Below are positions 9,058 through 17,473 of a stretch of 64,000 nt of DNA, piece by piece. The DNA is from JAAYTL01 sp031460505. GTDB lineage: Bacteria; Bacillota; Clostridia; Tissierellales; Tissierellaceae. Position numbers and translations under genes: made by a program. Below the pieces are notes generated by a model. It was not told the DNA's origin, did not search any database, and saw only the letters and a program-made list of their open reading frames with translations. The stretch covers positions 1-64,000 of the forward strand of contig JAVKTT010000004.1 in NCBI GenBank assembly GCA_031460505.1, given 5' to 3'. The first letter of the stretch is position 1. Each line of letters opens with the position of its first letter.

Positions 9058-12000
9058 CTACATTTCAAGTCCTGCCGCGAAAATATTCGATAACAGGTTT
9101 CCTAAATTATAATCATCAAAAGTAAATTCTTTTTCTTTAAATGGCGCTGAAAGATACATAAGCCCCAATACAATGTCATTTCTTATTAAAGGTATAACCA
9201 AAATTGACTGCCAGACTGGTTCTTCAGTAATTGGGTCTAGATACTCTGAATTATCCCAATCAACTAGGAACTCTCCTTTTTCGTTCGTAATAACTCTATT
9301 TATTATCTCCATATTTAGTTTAGGTGTATTTACCCATTCAGGTATATTTCTAATCTTTGTTTTATAGAGATAAGGATGTTCCATATCATTGTATTGACAT
9401 TTAATAAATGTTGAATATTGAGCTTCCAGTACTTCCAACATTCTACTAGTAAACTCAGCAATTTTTTCAGATTCACTATTTTTACTTTGGATAAGTTCTA
9501 CTGTATTAATTACTGCTGAAATATTTACATTATCTTTATTGATATTGCCAGTTAGTATACCTGCTAGTTTATTTTGGTTGTTTGAACCTTCACCCATATC
9601 TATAGTCCATATAACAGAATTATTTTTGCCTCTTTTTTCTTTAGCAATATATAAAGCTTGATCTGCTTTTCCTATCAATTCCTTTTTTGTTTGACTATGA
9701 TCAGGATACTGAGCTAATCCTATACTAACAGTTATTTCTCTTACCATATTAGGAACCTTAATAGTTGATACATTCTTCCTAATTTTTTCAGCAATGTTCA
9801 TCCCTTCTTCAATAGTAGTCTCAAATAGTACTATGATGAATTCTTCACCACCATACCTTGCTACTAAATCTGTTGAGCGTACACTTTCTAAAAGTTTTCT
9901 ACCTATAAGAGATAAAACATCATCCCCTACTAAATGGCCATAAGTATCATTTAACCCTTTAAAATTATCTATATCTATCATAATTATACTAAATGTACCT
10001 TGAAATTTATTATATCTATTAATAATGTTATCAATTTGTAAATCAAAGTATTTTCTAGTCATTACCCCAGTTAATTTATCAATAACAGTTAAATCTCTTA
10101 AATACTTATTTTCTACATTAATCTGAATAAGGCTAGCAATCTGGTTGATTAATATTAGTTCTTCATACTCAAATCTATTTAAATAACTATTGGTCTCAAA
10201 ATAGATAAATATCTTTGGTTTTTCAAATAAAGTATGATTTCTTACTTGCGAAATAGTATTTTTCTTTCTTCTATCAATTTTGATTTTATCATTTATATCA
10301 TCAGTAAGAGGGACACAGATTATACCAACTGCCTCCTCTGGCATAAGTTCCATATACTTACTATCTTCCATATTTCTTAAGTTTTTATTAATCAATATCC
10401 CTACAGAACTTCTATTTGATTGAGACAACAGATTCTCCCTAGGTACATAAGTATCTCCTTCTACTAAGGATGAAATAATTTTATAGCTATTATCATCTTC
10501 ATTTAGCATTAAGATAAACCCTCGATTTGCCAATGTCTCGTATCCTAAATAATTTAAAGTCAAATCCAGATTTCTTTGATAATCATCTGTGAATTCATTT
10601 ATCAATGTTTCGATTGAGTCCATTTCTTCATATTTATTATCCAAATTTTTAATCTTTCTATATTCAGATGAATCCAACTGTTTTAATATATAAATCAAAT
10701 CATTATATCTCTCATTTGTTCTAAGAGCTTCATCTAGTGAAATATAATCGATTGTTCTGGAAAATTCCAATTCTATATATTTACTCAAATCGAATTTAAG
10801 TTTATCTCCATCTCGTTTAGCTATAAAACAATATATTAACTCTTTATCCTTAATAGTTTCTGCTCTTTTCATAATATTATCTAAGGACTTAAAACTATGG
10901 CTTATGGCTCTACTATAATTATATAACACTGCCCACTCACTAGCCAATACTTTGTGAATAAAAAGCTTATAATCTCTATAGATTTTCTTATATTGGTAGT
11001 TTTCTAAATATAATAGCTTTTCCACAGATGGGTTGATACATAAATCTAAAGTATCCCTTAGTGCTCTAAGGCTTTCATTACTATCATCACTAATTTCAGA
11101 ATATATTTTTAAAATATCCTCTGCAAAGTCTCTATCTTTAAACATAACTGCTAGTGATGCAAAAATAAGTAGAATCTCCAATTCCATATTGTTTAACTTG
11201 CTTAACTTATATACATCAATTATCTTTTCCAATTTGTCCCTATTATAATCTGAATATTTAAAAGCCTTAATAATTAAAATATTAGATTCTGCATATAAAT
11301 AATTCCTATCATTAAAATCTTTGGAAATATCACTTAATAATTTATAAAAATTAAGCGATTCTTCTAATCTTCCATAATGGTCATTATATTTTGCCATGAA
11401 AGTATAATAAATAGTAAGAATTTCACTATCTACAATTGGCTCTTTATTATTAATTTCTTCAATAAAGTCATATACCTCATCCGCCTTATCACACCTATCC
11501 CCTCTTAAATATATCATTCCAAGATTTAAATTAGATATTATTGTACCCCTATAATCTCCAATTTCATTTGAAATATTTCTAGAGGTTTCAAAGTATTGTA
11601 AAGCTTCTTCTAGTTTGAAATCTCGATAATAGATATCTCCAATATTACTAGTGAATACAGAACTTGCTTTTGCAAATTCATATTTTGATGCAATCTTATA
11701 GCCCTTTAAAAAGTATTCTAGAGCTTCAGCTTCTTCTCCATATACATTAGCATATATATTCCCAATATTGTTGATAGGCTTGATTTCTTCGACTATATGT
11801 CCATCTATATCAAAGGCTATAATACTTTTATTAAAGTACTCTAAGGCTTCTTTCGACATTCCATTCATATAATAATAAAGACCATACAGATTATAAATAT
11901 TTCCTAGATATTTCAGTATATTGTTTTCTTTCGATAGTCTAATAGCTTCATTAAGATCATCTACCATATTATCTAATTTACTTGTACTAAATCCCAATTT

Positions 12001-14424
12001 AGATTTACTAATTAAAAATAATATTCGTCCTTCATATAAGTCTTTATTATCTTGAATTATTTTCTCAATCTCTGATATCAACTCAACTGCTATGTCAATT
12101 TGATTTGCGTTTAGATATATTTCTATTTGATGATATATTGCCTTAATTACGTATTCCAAATTATTTGTTTCCAAGGCAATTTTGTGCATCTTTGTAATAT
12201 AACCACCTATCAATTCAACATAACCCTTCATTTCATAAATTGTTATGAGTGAGTTCAATATATCTAATATTACTTCATTATCGGTGTCTTTTACAAGATT
12301 ATAAGCATGTTCCCATAAATAAATAGAATAAGAACTAAATCTATTAGTTTGTTTTAAAGCCTCAGACAAAACAATATTTAAAGCAAGATCCTTTTGATTC
12401 GAATAAATATGGTGATGTATTAACTCTTCCATCATAAAACTATAATCATCTTCATAAAGTTTTAGTATAGTACTAGCTGCTTCTTTGTGGAGTTTAATCC
12501 TATTACTGTAGTCTATTCTTGAGTAGACTGTTTTCTTAAGTTCTGTACTATATATAGTTAAAGTCTCTTTATTCCCATCTATTTTTACATCGATAATCTT
12601 TGATTCTATAAGAGATCTAATAACTGAGTTTAATCTCTCCTCATGGATTTTAAGCATTTCTGTCAATGTCTCTCTGGTAATCATATCTTTTGATGTTGAA
12701 ATCAATTCTAAAATCTTATAATTATCCTCATCAATACTTTCCAATTGATTATTGATTAAATGATTTTCATCAATAGAAATTATTATTTTATTATAATCTT
12801 TTTCTATGGTTTCCCATTCACCCTTTTCAGACATATATAATTCTTCCCTTTTATACAAGTCCTTAAGTATATAATTTATGTAATTAGGATTACCCAGACT
12901 TTCTTTATATATAAATGAACTAAATCTTAAAGGTACATAGCTTACACCTAAAACTGCCATAACAAATTTGCCTGTTTCAGTTTCATTCAGGTTATCTAAT
13001 TCAAGATGTAAAACTGAATCTTGATTTATCATGACTCTTAAGTTTTTTACATTGATTTTGTTTTGAACTAATACCGAATCTACAGATGTAGCAATTAGAA
13101 ACACCTTATGATTGTCCAATCTAAACATCAAATAATTTAAGAAACTTATAAAATCTTCATTAGCAACATTTATATCATCTATCAATATATAGATTGTCCT
13201 ATTTTTAGATAAATCAGCAAAATAATCCGCCAATCTATTGTATAGATAATACTTTTGTTGTGTAGTTTTTGGCAAATTATGCTCTAATAAACAGCTAAAA
13301 TCATCATTATACTTATTTATTAAATCATTAGGTGCATATTTAAACGATGCTTTCAATAATGTAGCTATATTTAATCCACCAGAAGTTATATCTTCTCTAC
13401 CTTTTAAATGTAGAATAGGTCTATTAAGTAAACCAAATCTAAAACCAACCTCATTCAATAATTTCGTCTTCCCCGAGCCTGATCTTCCAGTAATGATAAC
13501 ACCGTTAAACTTTTTAATACCCTTTGCAATAGAATCATCAATTTCAAGTAATGTACTTATCTCTTTTTCTCTACCAATGATGCTTGTACTTAAAATCAAA
13601 TGGTCTCTCTCTTTTACCAAATCACAATCAAAGTCTAATTTAAAAGATCTAACTATGTTTTTAATATGATTTAACAAAGAAATGTTTCGAAATGCAGCAT
13701 CCTTATGAGTAAGATTTTTTATGGTATTTAATAAGAATACTTTCTGATTTTCAGTTAGATTAAATTCATCTTTAAAATTATTCTTACTAACATCTTCAAT
13801 ATTCAAGCCTTTGAATAGAAGATACTTCATTATCATTCCTATAGAGTAATAATCAACATATTTATTTGATTCATCATTATTTGAGAATGTTTCAGGAGCG
13901 ATAAATAGTTCTGTTAGATAGTCATGATGTGAATAGACAAAGTGTCTATATATACTTGCTAAATCCCTAATCTTAACCCTATAATCATCACATATAAAAA
14001 TATTTCCTGGACTTAAATGTCTATAAATATATCCTCTAAAATGAAGGTAATCAATCACAGACATTAATTGCAATATTATTTTTAAGGTTGTGTCTAAATC
14101 CAAGTTTTTATTTAAATCTACTAATCTAGGGCTTTCTATATACTCACTTAAGACATAATAGATTAATTGATTTGATATTTTTAGATTTATACTTTCTACA
14201 ATGTCAAATTCCTCTAATTTAATTAAGTTAGAATGTTTAACATTCACTATAGGTTGATATTCATCTGTTAAGTACTCTATTACCTTTTTATCTCTTTTAG
14301 CATTATATATTGTAAGAAACTTTATTTTTTCTTTTTGTTGTAGATCTTTTACTATATAAGATTCTTCTATTTCCCCTTGGTTAATGATACCAGTAACTCT
14401 AAACCTATTATTGATAAGTTTCAT
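9058..14424 (-). CDS. Giant kinase-like / ATPase / TPR / GAF / GGDEF / GAF signalling protein
   Basis: A 1788-residue cytoplasmic protein. Residues 1-265 have a protein-kinase fold outline, but the catalytic loop reads YRHLSPGNIFI (no HRD Asp), there is no VAIK-type Lys, and the DFG position is RDLA, so it is probably a pseudokinase. A STAND-like ATPase follows with Walker A GRSGSGKTKLL (about 310) and acidic Walker B YILIDD. Next come TPR-like helical repeats (about 690-1130), a GAF-like region, a GGDEF domain with intact GGEEF near residue 1523 (diguanylate cyclase), and a C-terminal GAF domain. It probably integrates a ligand signal into cyclic-di-GMP output. It is 30 bp after the marR gene in the same direction. 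Confidence 0.85.
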   Translation of the reverse strand: MKLINNRFRVTGIINQGEIEESYIVKDLQQKEKIKFLTIYNAKRDKKVIEYLTDEYQPIVNVKHSNLIKLEEFDIVESINLKISNQLIYYVLSEYIESPRLVDLNKNLDLDTTLKIILQLMSVIDYLHFRGYIYRHLSPGNIFICDDYRVKIRDLASIYRHFVYSHHDYLTELFIAPETFSNNDESNKYVDYYSIGMIMKYLLFKGLNIEDVSKNNFKDEFNLTENQKVFLLNTIKNLTHKDAAFRNISLLNHIKNIVRSFKLDFDCDLVKERDHLILSTSIIGREKEISTLLEIDDSIAKGIKKFNGVIITGRSGSGKTKLLNEVGFRFGLLNRPILHLKGREDITSGGLNIATLLKASFKYAPNDLINKYNDDFSCLLEHNLPKTTQQKYYLYNRLADYFADLSKNRTIYILIDDINVANEDFISFLNYLMFRLDNHKVFLIATSVDSVLVQNKINVKNLRVMINQDSVLHLELDNLNETETGKFVMAVLGVSYVPLRFSSFIYKESLGNPNYINYILKDLYKREELYMSEKGEWETIEKDYNKIIISIDENHLINNQLESIDEDNYKILELISTSKDMITRETLTEMLKIHEERLNSVIRSLIESKIIDVKIDGNKETLTIYSTELKKTVYSRIDYSNRIKLHKEAASTILKLYEDDYSFMMEELIHHHIYSNQKDLALNIVLSEALKQTNRFSSYSIYLWEHAYNLVKDTDNEVILDILNSLITIYEMKGYVELIGGYITKMHKIALETNNLEYVIKAIYHQIEIYLNANQIDIAVELISEIEKIIQDNKDLYEGRILFLISKSKLGFSTSKLDNMVDDLNEAIRLSKENNILKYLGNIYNLYGLYYYMNGMSKEALEYFNKSIIAFDIDGHIVEEIKPINNIGNIYANVYGEEAEALEYFLKGYKIASKYEFAKASSVFTSNIGDIYYRDFKLEEALQYFETSRNISNEIGDYRGTIISNLNLGMIYLRGDRCDKADEVYDFIEEINNKEPIVDSEILTIYYTFMAKYNDHYGRLEESLNFYKLLSDISKDFNDRNYLYAESNILIIKAFKYSDYNRDKLEKIIDVYKLSKLNNMELEILLIFASLAVMFKDRDFAEDILKIYSEISDDSNESLRALRDTLDLCINPSVEKLLYLENYQYKKIYRDYKLFIHKVLASEWAVLYNYSRAISHSFKSLDNIMKRAETIKDKELIYCFIAKRDGDKLKFDLSKYIELEFSRTIDYISLDEALRTNERYNDLIYILKQLDSSEYRKIKNLDNKYEEMDSIETLINEFTDDYQRNLDLTLNYLGYETLANRGFILMLNEDDNSYKIISSLVEGDTYVPRENLLSQSNRSSVGILINKNLRNMEDSKYMELMPEEAVGIICVPLTDDINDKIKIDRRKKNTISQVRNHTLFEKPKIFIYFETNSYLNRFEYEELILINQIASLIQINVENKYLRDLTVIDKLTGVMTRKYFDLQIDNIINRYNKFQGTFSIIMIDIDNFKGLNDTYGHLVGDDVLSLIGRKLLESVRSTDLVARYGGEEFIIVLFETTIEEGMNIAEKIRKNVSTIKVPNMVREITVSIGLAQYPDHSQTKKELIGKADQALYIAKEKRGKNNSVIWTIDMGEGSNNQNKLAGILTGNINKDNVNISAVINTVELIQSKNSESEKIAEFTSRMLEVLEAQYSTFIKCQYNDMEHPYLYKTKIRNIPEWVNTPKLNMEIINRVITNEKGEFLVDWDNSEYLDPITEEPVWQSILVIPLIRNDIVLGLMYLSAPFKEKEFTFDDYNLGNLLSNIFAAGLEM

Positions 14425-14454
14425 TCAATTACCCCTTTTCACTGAAACTCAATA

Positions 14455-14901
14455 TTAATCGTTTTTATCTATAGCCTCATGTAAGGTTTCTAATTCTCGT
14501 CTTAAAACTTCCAAACTGTTCAAATCATAATGTGAAATCTTCCCTTTTAGATATTCTCTTCTCTTTCTAAGAACCTTTTCTAGAATATCATGCCCTTTAG
14601 GGAGAACTTCCACTATAACTACACGCTTGTCCTTTTCGCTTTTTTGTCTAATTACTAACTCTGATTTTTCCATTCTATCAATTAAATCAGTTATTGTACT
14701 ACAAGCCAAAGCCATTTTTTGACTTAATTCACCGATAGTTAATTTTTCATTGTGTATTAGTATTTGTAGTGCTTGAAATTGAGGTATAGTTATATTAGCC
14801 TCAGAAATTATCTCTCTACCCTTTTTTCTTATAGTATAATCTATTCTTCTTAGGTGTTTCTCTATTTCTGCTACATTCTCATCAATTCTCTTATTTGACA
14901 C
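14455..14901 (-). CDS. MarR-family transcription regulator
   Basis: A winged-helix regulator of about 148 residues with the MarR core: LTIGELSQKMALACSTITDLIDRMEKSELV, then the wing KSEKDKRVVIVEVLPKG, flanked by dimerisation helices. The frame opens at a GTG at 14910, but AAAGGGGTGAG overlaps that codon. The second GTG at 14901, eight bases beyond the site, is the better start. It sits between the lipid kinase gene (15 bp) and the giant signalling gene (30 bp). No ligand can be inferred. Confidence 0.92.
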   Translation of the reverse strand: MSNKRIDENVAEIEKHLRRIDYTIRKKGREIISEANITIPQFQALQILIHNEKLTIGELSQKMALACSTITDLIDRMEKSELVIRQKSEKDKRVVIVEVLPKGHDILEKVLRKRREYLKGKISHYDLNSLEVLRRELETLHEAIDKND

Positions 14902-14916
14902 AAAACTCACCCCTTT

Positions 14917-15804
14917 CTAAGAGACAAAAATCTTCATCCCCTTATGCACTACTTCAAAAGTTGCAGGTAAATATCCACCGTATTCACCATCAATATCTAA
15001 TGAAACTTCAGTATCGCAGGATATTGAAATTTTATTTGTATTAAAGTATTTAACATTTGGGTGATTGATATGTTCACCTCTTAGTAAATTAAAAAATATA
15101 TTTGCAATTTCAGCCATATCAGAATCTCTTATTATTAACACATCAAGCAAACCATCTATTACATCTGCTTTTGGTGCTAACTTCTTAAATCCACCAATAG
15201 AGGAGCTATTGGAAACTAGAAACAATAGTACCTTTTCTTGACTTGAATATTCTTCACTTTCAAATTTCATATTTATTGGCGCAAGACCTTCTATTGCAAA
15301 TGATCTTAGTCCTTCCAAGTAATATGCTAATCTACCAAGTATCGCCTTCGCTTCTGGTTGTACTTGATAGCCTACATTTGTAAGCAATCCTCCTGCAGCT
15401 ACGTTTACAAAATAATCATCTCTTACTTTTCCTAAATCTATATCTATAATTTTTTCTGCTTTTATCATATCATAAAAATCTGCAATCTTTGTTGGTAAGT
15501 TCAAATAGTTGGCAAAATCATTTACTGTTCCTTGAGAAAGAATAGCTACTGGAACTTTCCTTTCACTTAAAGCAATACCTTTAGCTACTTCATTAACAGT
15601 GCCATCACCACCTGAAACAATAATAAAGTCCCAATCACCTTTACAGGTTTCTATGGTTTCATTCATTGCATCATCTTTATTACGTGTAAAAAACTTACTT
15701 AAAGTATAGCCATCATCTAACAACAATTTACTTAGTTGATCAATCCTAGTTTCAGCATTTTGCCTTCCCGAGGAAGGATTAACTATCATTTTAATGCGTT
15801 TCAT
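14917..15804 (-). CDS. Diacylglycerol/lipid kinase (DagK/YegS family)
   Basis: A 295-residue ATP-dependent lipid kinase. It starts MKRIKMIVNPSSGR, the conserved N-terminal NP-x-SG motif, and has the nucleotide loop SGGDGTVNEVAKGI near residue 65. ADVIDGLLDVLII belongs to the C-terminal beta domain. The family phosphorylates diacylglycerol or related lipids at the membrane face, recycling diacylglycerol from lipoteichoic acid synthesis. It is the first gene of the run with marR, the giant GGDEF gene and lacI. Confidence 0.92.
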   Translation of the reverse strand: MKRIKMIVNPSSGRQNAETRIDQLSKLLLDDGYTLSKFFTRNKDDAMNETIETCKGDWDFIIVSGGDGTVNEVAKGIALSERKVPVAILSQGTVNDFANYLNLPTKIADFYDMIKAEKIIDIDLGKVRDDYFVNVAAGGLLTNVGYQVQPEAKAILGRLAYYLEGLRSFAIEGLAPINMKFESEEYSSQEKVLLFLVSNSSSIGGFKKLAPKADVIDGLLDVLIIRDSDMAEIANIFFNLLRGEHINHPNVKYFNTNKISISCDTEVSLDIDGEYGGYLPATFEVVHKGMKIFVS

Positions 15805-15897
15805 TCTATCAGCCTTTCATCATGTTAATAAAAAACTTTAGCCTACTATATAGTATATCAGTTATTTATCCATATTCAATATTAAAATAAAATTGTA

Positions 15898-15919
15898 AGA
15901 GCCCTATATATAGGGCTCT
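15898..15919 (-). terminator. Terminator of the DUF948/YtxH operon
   Basis: A perfect 22-bp palindrome (AGAGCCCTATA / TATAGGGCTCT) overlaps the stop codon of the DUF948 gene. On the minus strand it is followed by a T-rich stretch (ACAATTTTATTTTA). Confidence 0.7.
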
Positions 15920-16391
15920 ATCGCTTACTTAGCATATTTTTAATTGCCTCAAAGATCTCCATGATAATATTTATATAATCCGTTAGGGTTTTACTTCCAT
16001 ATTGAAACGCTAGTGCAGTATCGGTTATACTGTTGGTTACATCATCTACAGTTTGGCTCACCTTATCTGTGGTTCCTTTAACTGTATTCGTGATACACGA
16101 TGCTTGATCTGATATGGAATTTATATTATGAATTAAACCATTAATCTCAGGTTTCAGTTCTGTAAGTGTCTCTTTTGTTTCCTTAGTAATATCATTTATA
16201 TTTATGCTTATGTCTGGCAATTGTTTGATAGTAGTATCTATTTCTTTAATATTGGACTCTATCATATCCTTAGCTTGACCTAGGATTTTGTTTACTTTAC
16301 TTAAAACTAATATAAAGTAAATACCTACCCCTATACCTACTATAAATAAAATTATGGTAAATAAATCTTGAATTGTTAAATTTGCATCCAT
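15918..16391 (-). CDS. DUF948-family membrane-anchored protein
   Basis: A 157-residue protein with one N-terminal membrane helix (about 10-30, LFTIILFIVGIGVGIYFILV). A long amphipathic helical region follows, rich in Thr/Ile/Asn (KVNKILGQAKDMIESN, TKETLTELKPEINGLI). This matches the DUF948/YtxG type. It is the last gene of a three-gene run with a YtxH-like protein, the same pairing seen in the ytxGHJ general-stress operon of Bacillus. The molecular role is not known. Confidence 0.8.
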   Translation of the reverse strand: MDANLTIQDLFTIILFIVGIGVGIYFILVLSKVNKILGQAKDMIESNIKEIDTTIKQLPDISININDITKETKETLTELKPEINGLIHNINSISDQASCITNTVKGTTDKVSQTVDDVTNSITDTALAFQYGSKTLTDYINIIMEIFEAIKNMLSKR

Positions 16392-16435
16392 AGGTTAACC
16401 CCCTTATCTGAAGTTATTTATTCATATAGTTTAAG

Positions 16436-16858
16436 TTATTTTATCTCATTTTTTATTTCTTGAGCTTTTTCCCCAACTATTTCTCCTATTTCAGCAATCC
16501 CCTCACCAGCATCTTCCATAACATCCGCTGCATCCACCATGAGATCATCTTTCATCTTTATTTTCTTTTCTTTTAAAGCTTCAATATTTACTTTAACATC
16601 TTGAGTTATCTTATCTGTTAATTCTTTAGTAGCTTCTACTGACTCTTCGATAGTAAGTAAAACATTATCTTTAACTTCTTTTGATTTATCAGCTATGTCC
16701 TTTCTAGTCTCTTTACCAGACTTTGGTGCAAATAAAAGACCAGCTATAGCACCTAATGCTGTACCAAAAGCAGCTCCAGTTGCCACATTCTTAGCTGATT
16801 CCATCTTTCTCTTTCTTGCTACTTCTCTTCTTTTTTCCTCGAAAATATTTCTAATCAT
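16436..16858 (-). CDS. YtxH-domain protein
   Basis: A 140-residue protein with the YtxH signature GAAFGTALGAIAGLLFAPKSGKETRKDI (a short Gly/Ala-rich helix, then APKSGKETR). A highly charged helical tail of Lys/Glu repeats follows. A strong AAAGGGGAG ribosome-binding site lies upstream. It is 44 bp before the DUF948 gene. Family members are general-stress or envelope-associated proteins of unknown mechanism. Confidence 0.88.
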   Translation of the reverse strand: MIRNIFEEKRREVARKRKMESAKNVATGAAFGTALGAIAGLLFAPKSGKETRKDIADKSKEVKDNVLLTIEESVEATKELTDKITQDVKVNIEALKEKKIKMKDDLMVDAADVMEDAGEGIAEIGEIVGEKAQEIKNEIK

Positions 16859-16921
16859 ATCAAACTCCCCTTTGCAATATTGTTATTATTTTAATTTATT
16901 ACCCTAAAATCCTTTATGCAA

Positions 16922-17125
16922 TCAGTTTTGGCTATTTTTTTCTTCATATTTCTTAAGTATCTTTTGCAAGTTTTGTGCTTGAAATCCACATTCCTCAGCA
17001 TATTCTTTAAATAAATCAGCGACTTCCATATCATCAATTCTCTTTGAAAGCTTCTCATAGTCTCTTATTAACTCTTGTACATCTAATATTTTCTTCTTCA
17101 ATATATCCTTAGTTGAAATTTCCAC
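16922..17125 (-). CDS. Small helical protein, function unknown
   Basis: 67 residues, predicted almost entirely helical and strongly charged (LSKRIDDMEVADLFKEYAEE). It has one Cys and no membrane segment. ATG start with a GGAGGGA-type site just upstream. It heads the small run followed by the YtxH and DUF948 genes, and lies directly after the 6S RNA terminator. I do not recognise a family; the context suggests an envelope-stress or sporulation-related accessory. Confidence 0.65.
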   Translation of the reverse strand: MEISTKDILKKKILDVQELIRDYEKLSKRIDDMEVADLFKEYAEECGFQAQNLQKILKKYEEKNSQN

Positions 17126-17198
17126 ACTATCCCTCCATTAATTATATAATTATATAATAATATGTTTCCATTCTTAGAATATTTTATACATAGTAGCA

Positions 17199-17233
17199 AA
17201 AAGTCCTCTTAAGTTATACTTAAGAGGACTTTT
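17199..17233 (-). terminator. Intrinsic terminator of the 6S RNA
   Basis: A 15-bp perfect inverted repeat (AAAAGTCCTCTTAAG with its complement) around a 5-nt loop. On the minus strand it ends in CTTTTTGC. It lies just 3' of the 6S RNA body. Confidence 0.88.
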
Positions 17234-17240
17234 GAAAAAT

Positions 17241-17428
17241 TAAAACCCACGATGCCGTTTTCTCATCTAATTCACACCCGCCTACTTAAAGGGGGGTTTC
17301 CTGTTAGTGCTTTCTAACGTCCCCTCAAAGGGGCATGTTATATTTCACTAAACGCAGACTCCCATGTCTGATATGTCGGTTGAATTATCTGAGTATGCGT
17401 ACACCACAGGCTTATTAACTTTTAACTT
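17241..17428 (-). ncRNA. ssrS: 6S RNA
   Basis: An untranslated ~190-nt transcription unit with its own promoter and terminator. Its ends form the 6S closing stem: AAGCCTGTGGTGT (17401-17413 on the minus strand) pairs over 13 positions, with G-U wobbles, with GCATCGTGGGTTT (17243-17255). The conserved GGTGTACGC near the 5' end and ACGGCATCG near the 3' end resemble the equivalent ends of E. coli 6S (GATGTTCGC, GCGGCATC). Internal hairpins include CCCC-TTTGA-GGGG, GTTAG-AAAGCA-CTAAC and CAGAC-ATGGGA-GTCTG. 6S RNA mimics open promoter DNA and sequesters sigma-A RNA polymerase. Identified by structure and motif, not by a covariance-model run. Confidence 0.83.
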
Positions 17429-17434
17429 ATTTAT

Positions 17435-17463
17435 ATTATACAATACTTAATCTCATATTTCAA
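17435..17463 (-). promoter_or_regulatory. Promoter of the 6S RNA
   Basis: Minus-strand -35 TTGAAA (17458-17463), a 17-bp spacer and perfect -10 TATAAT (17435-17440). This predicts a start near 17428, just before the closing stem. Confidence 0.8.
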
Positions 17464-17473
17464 GATATTATAG

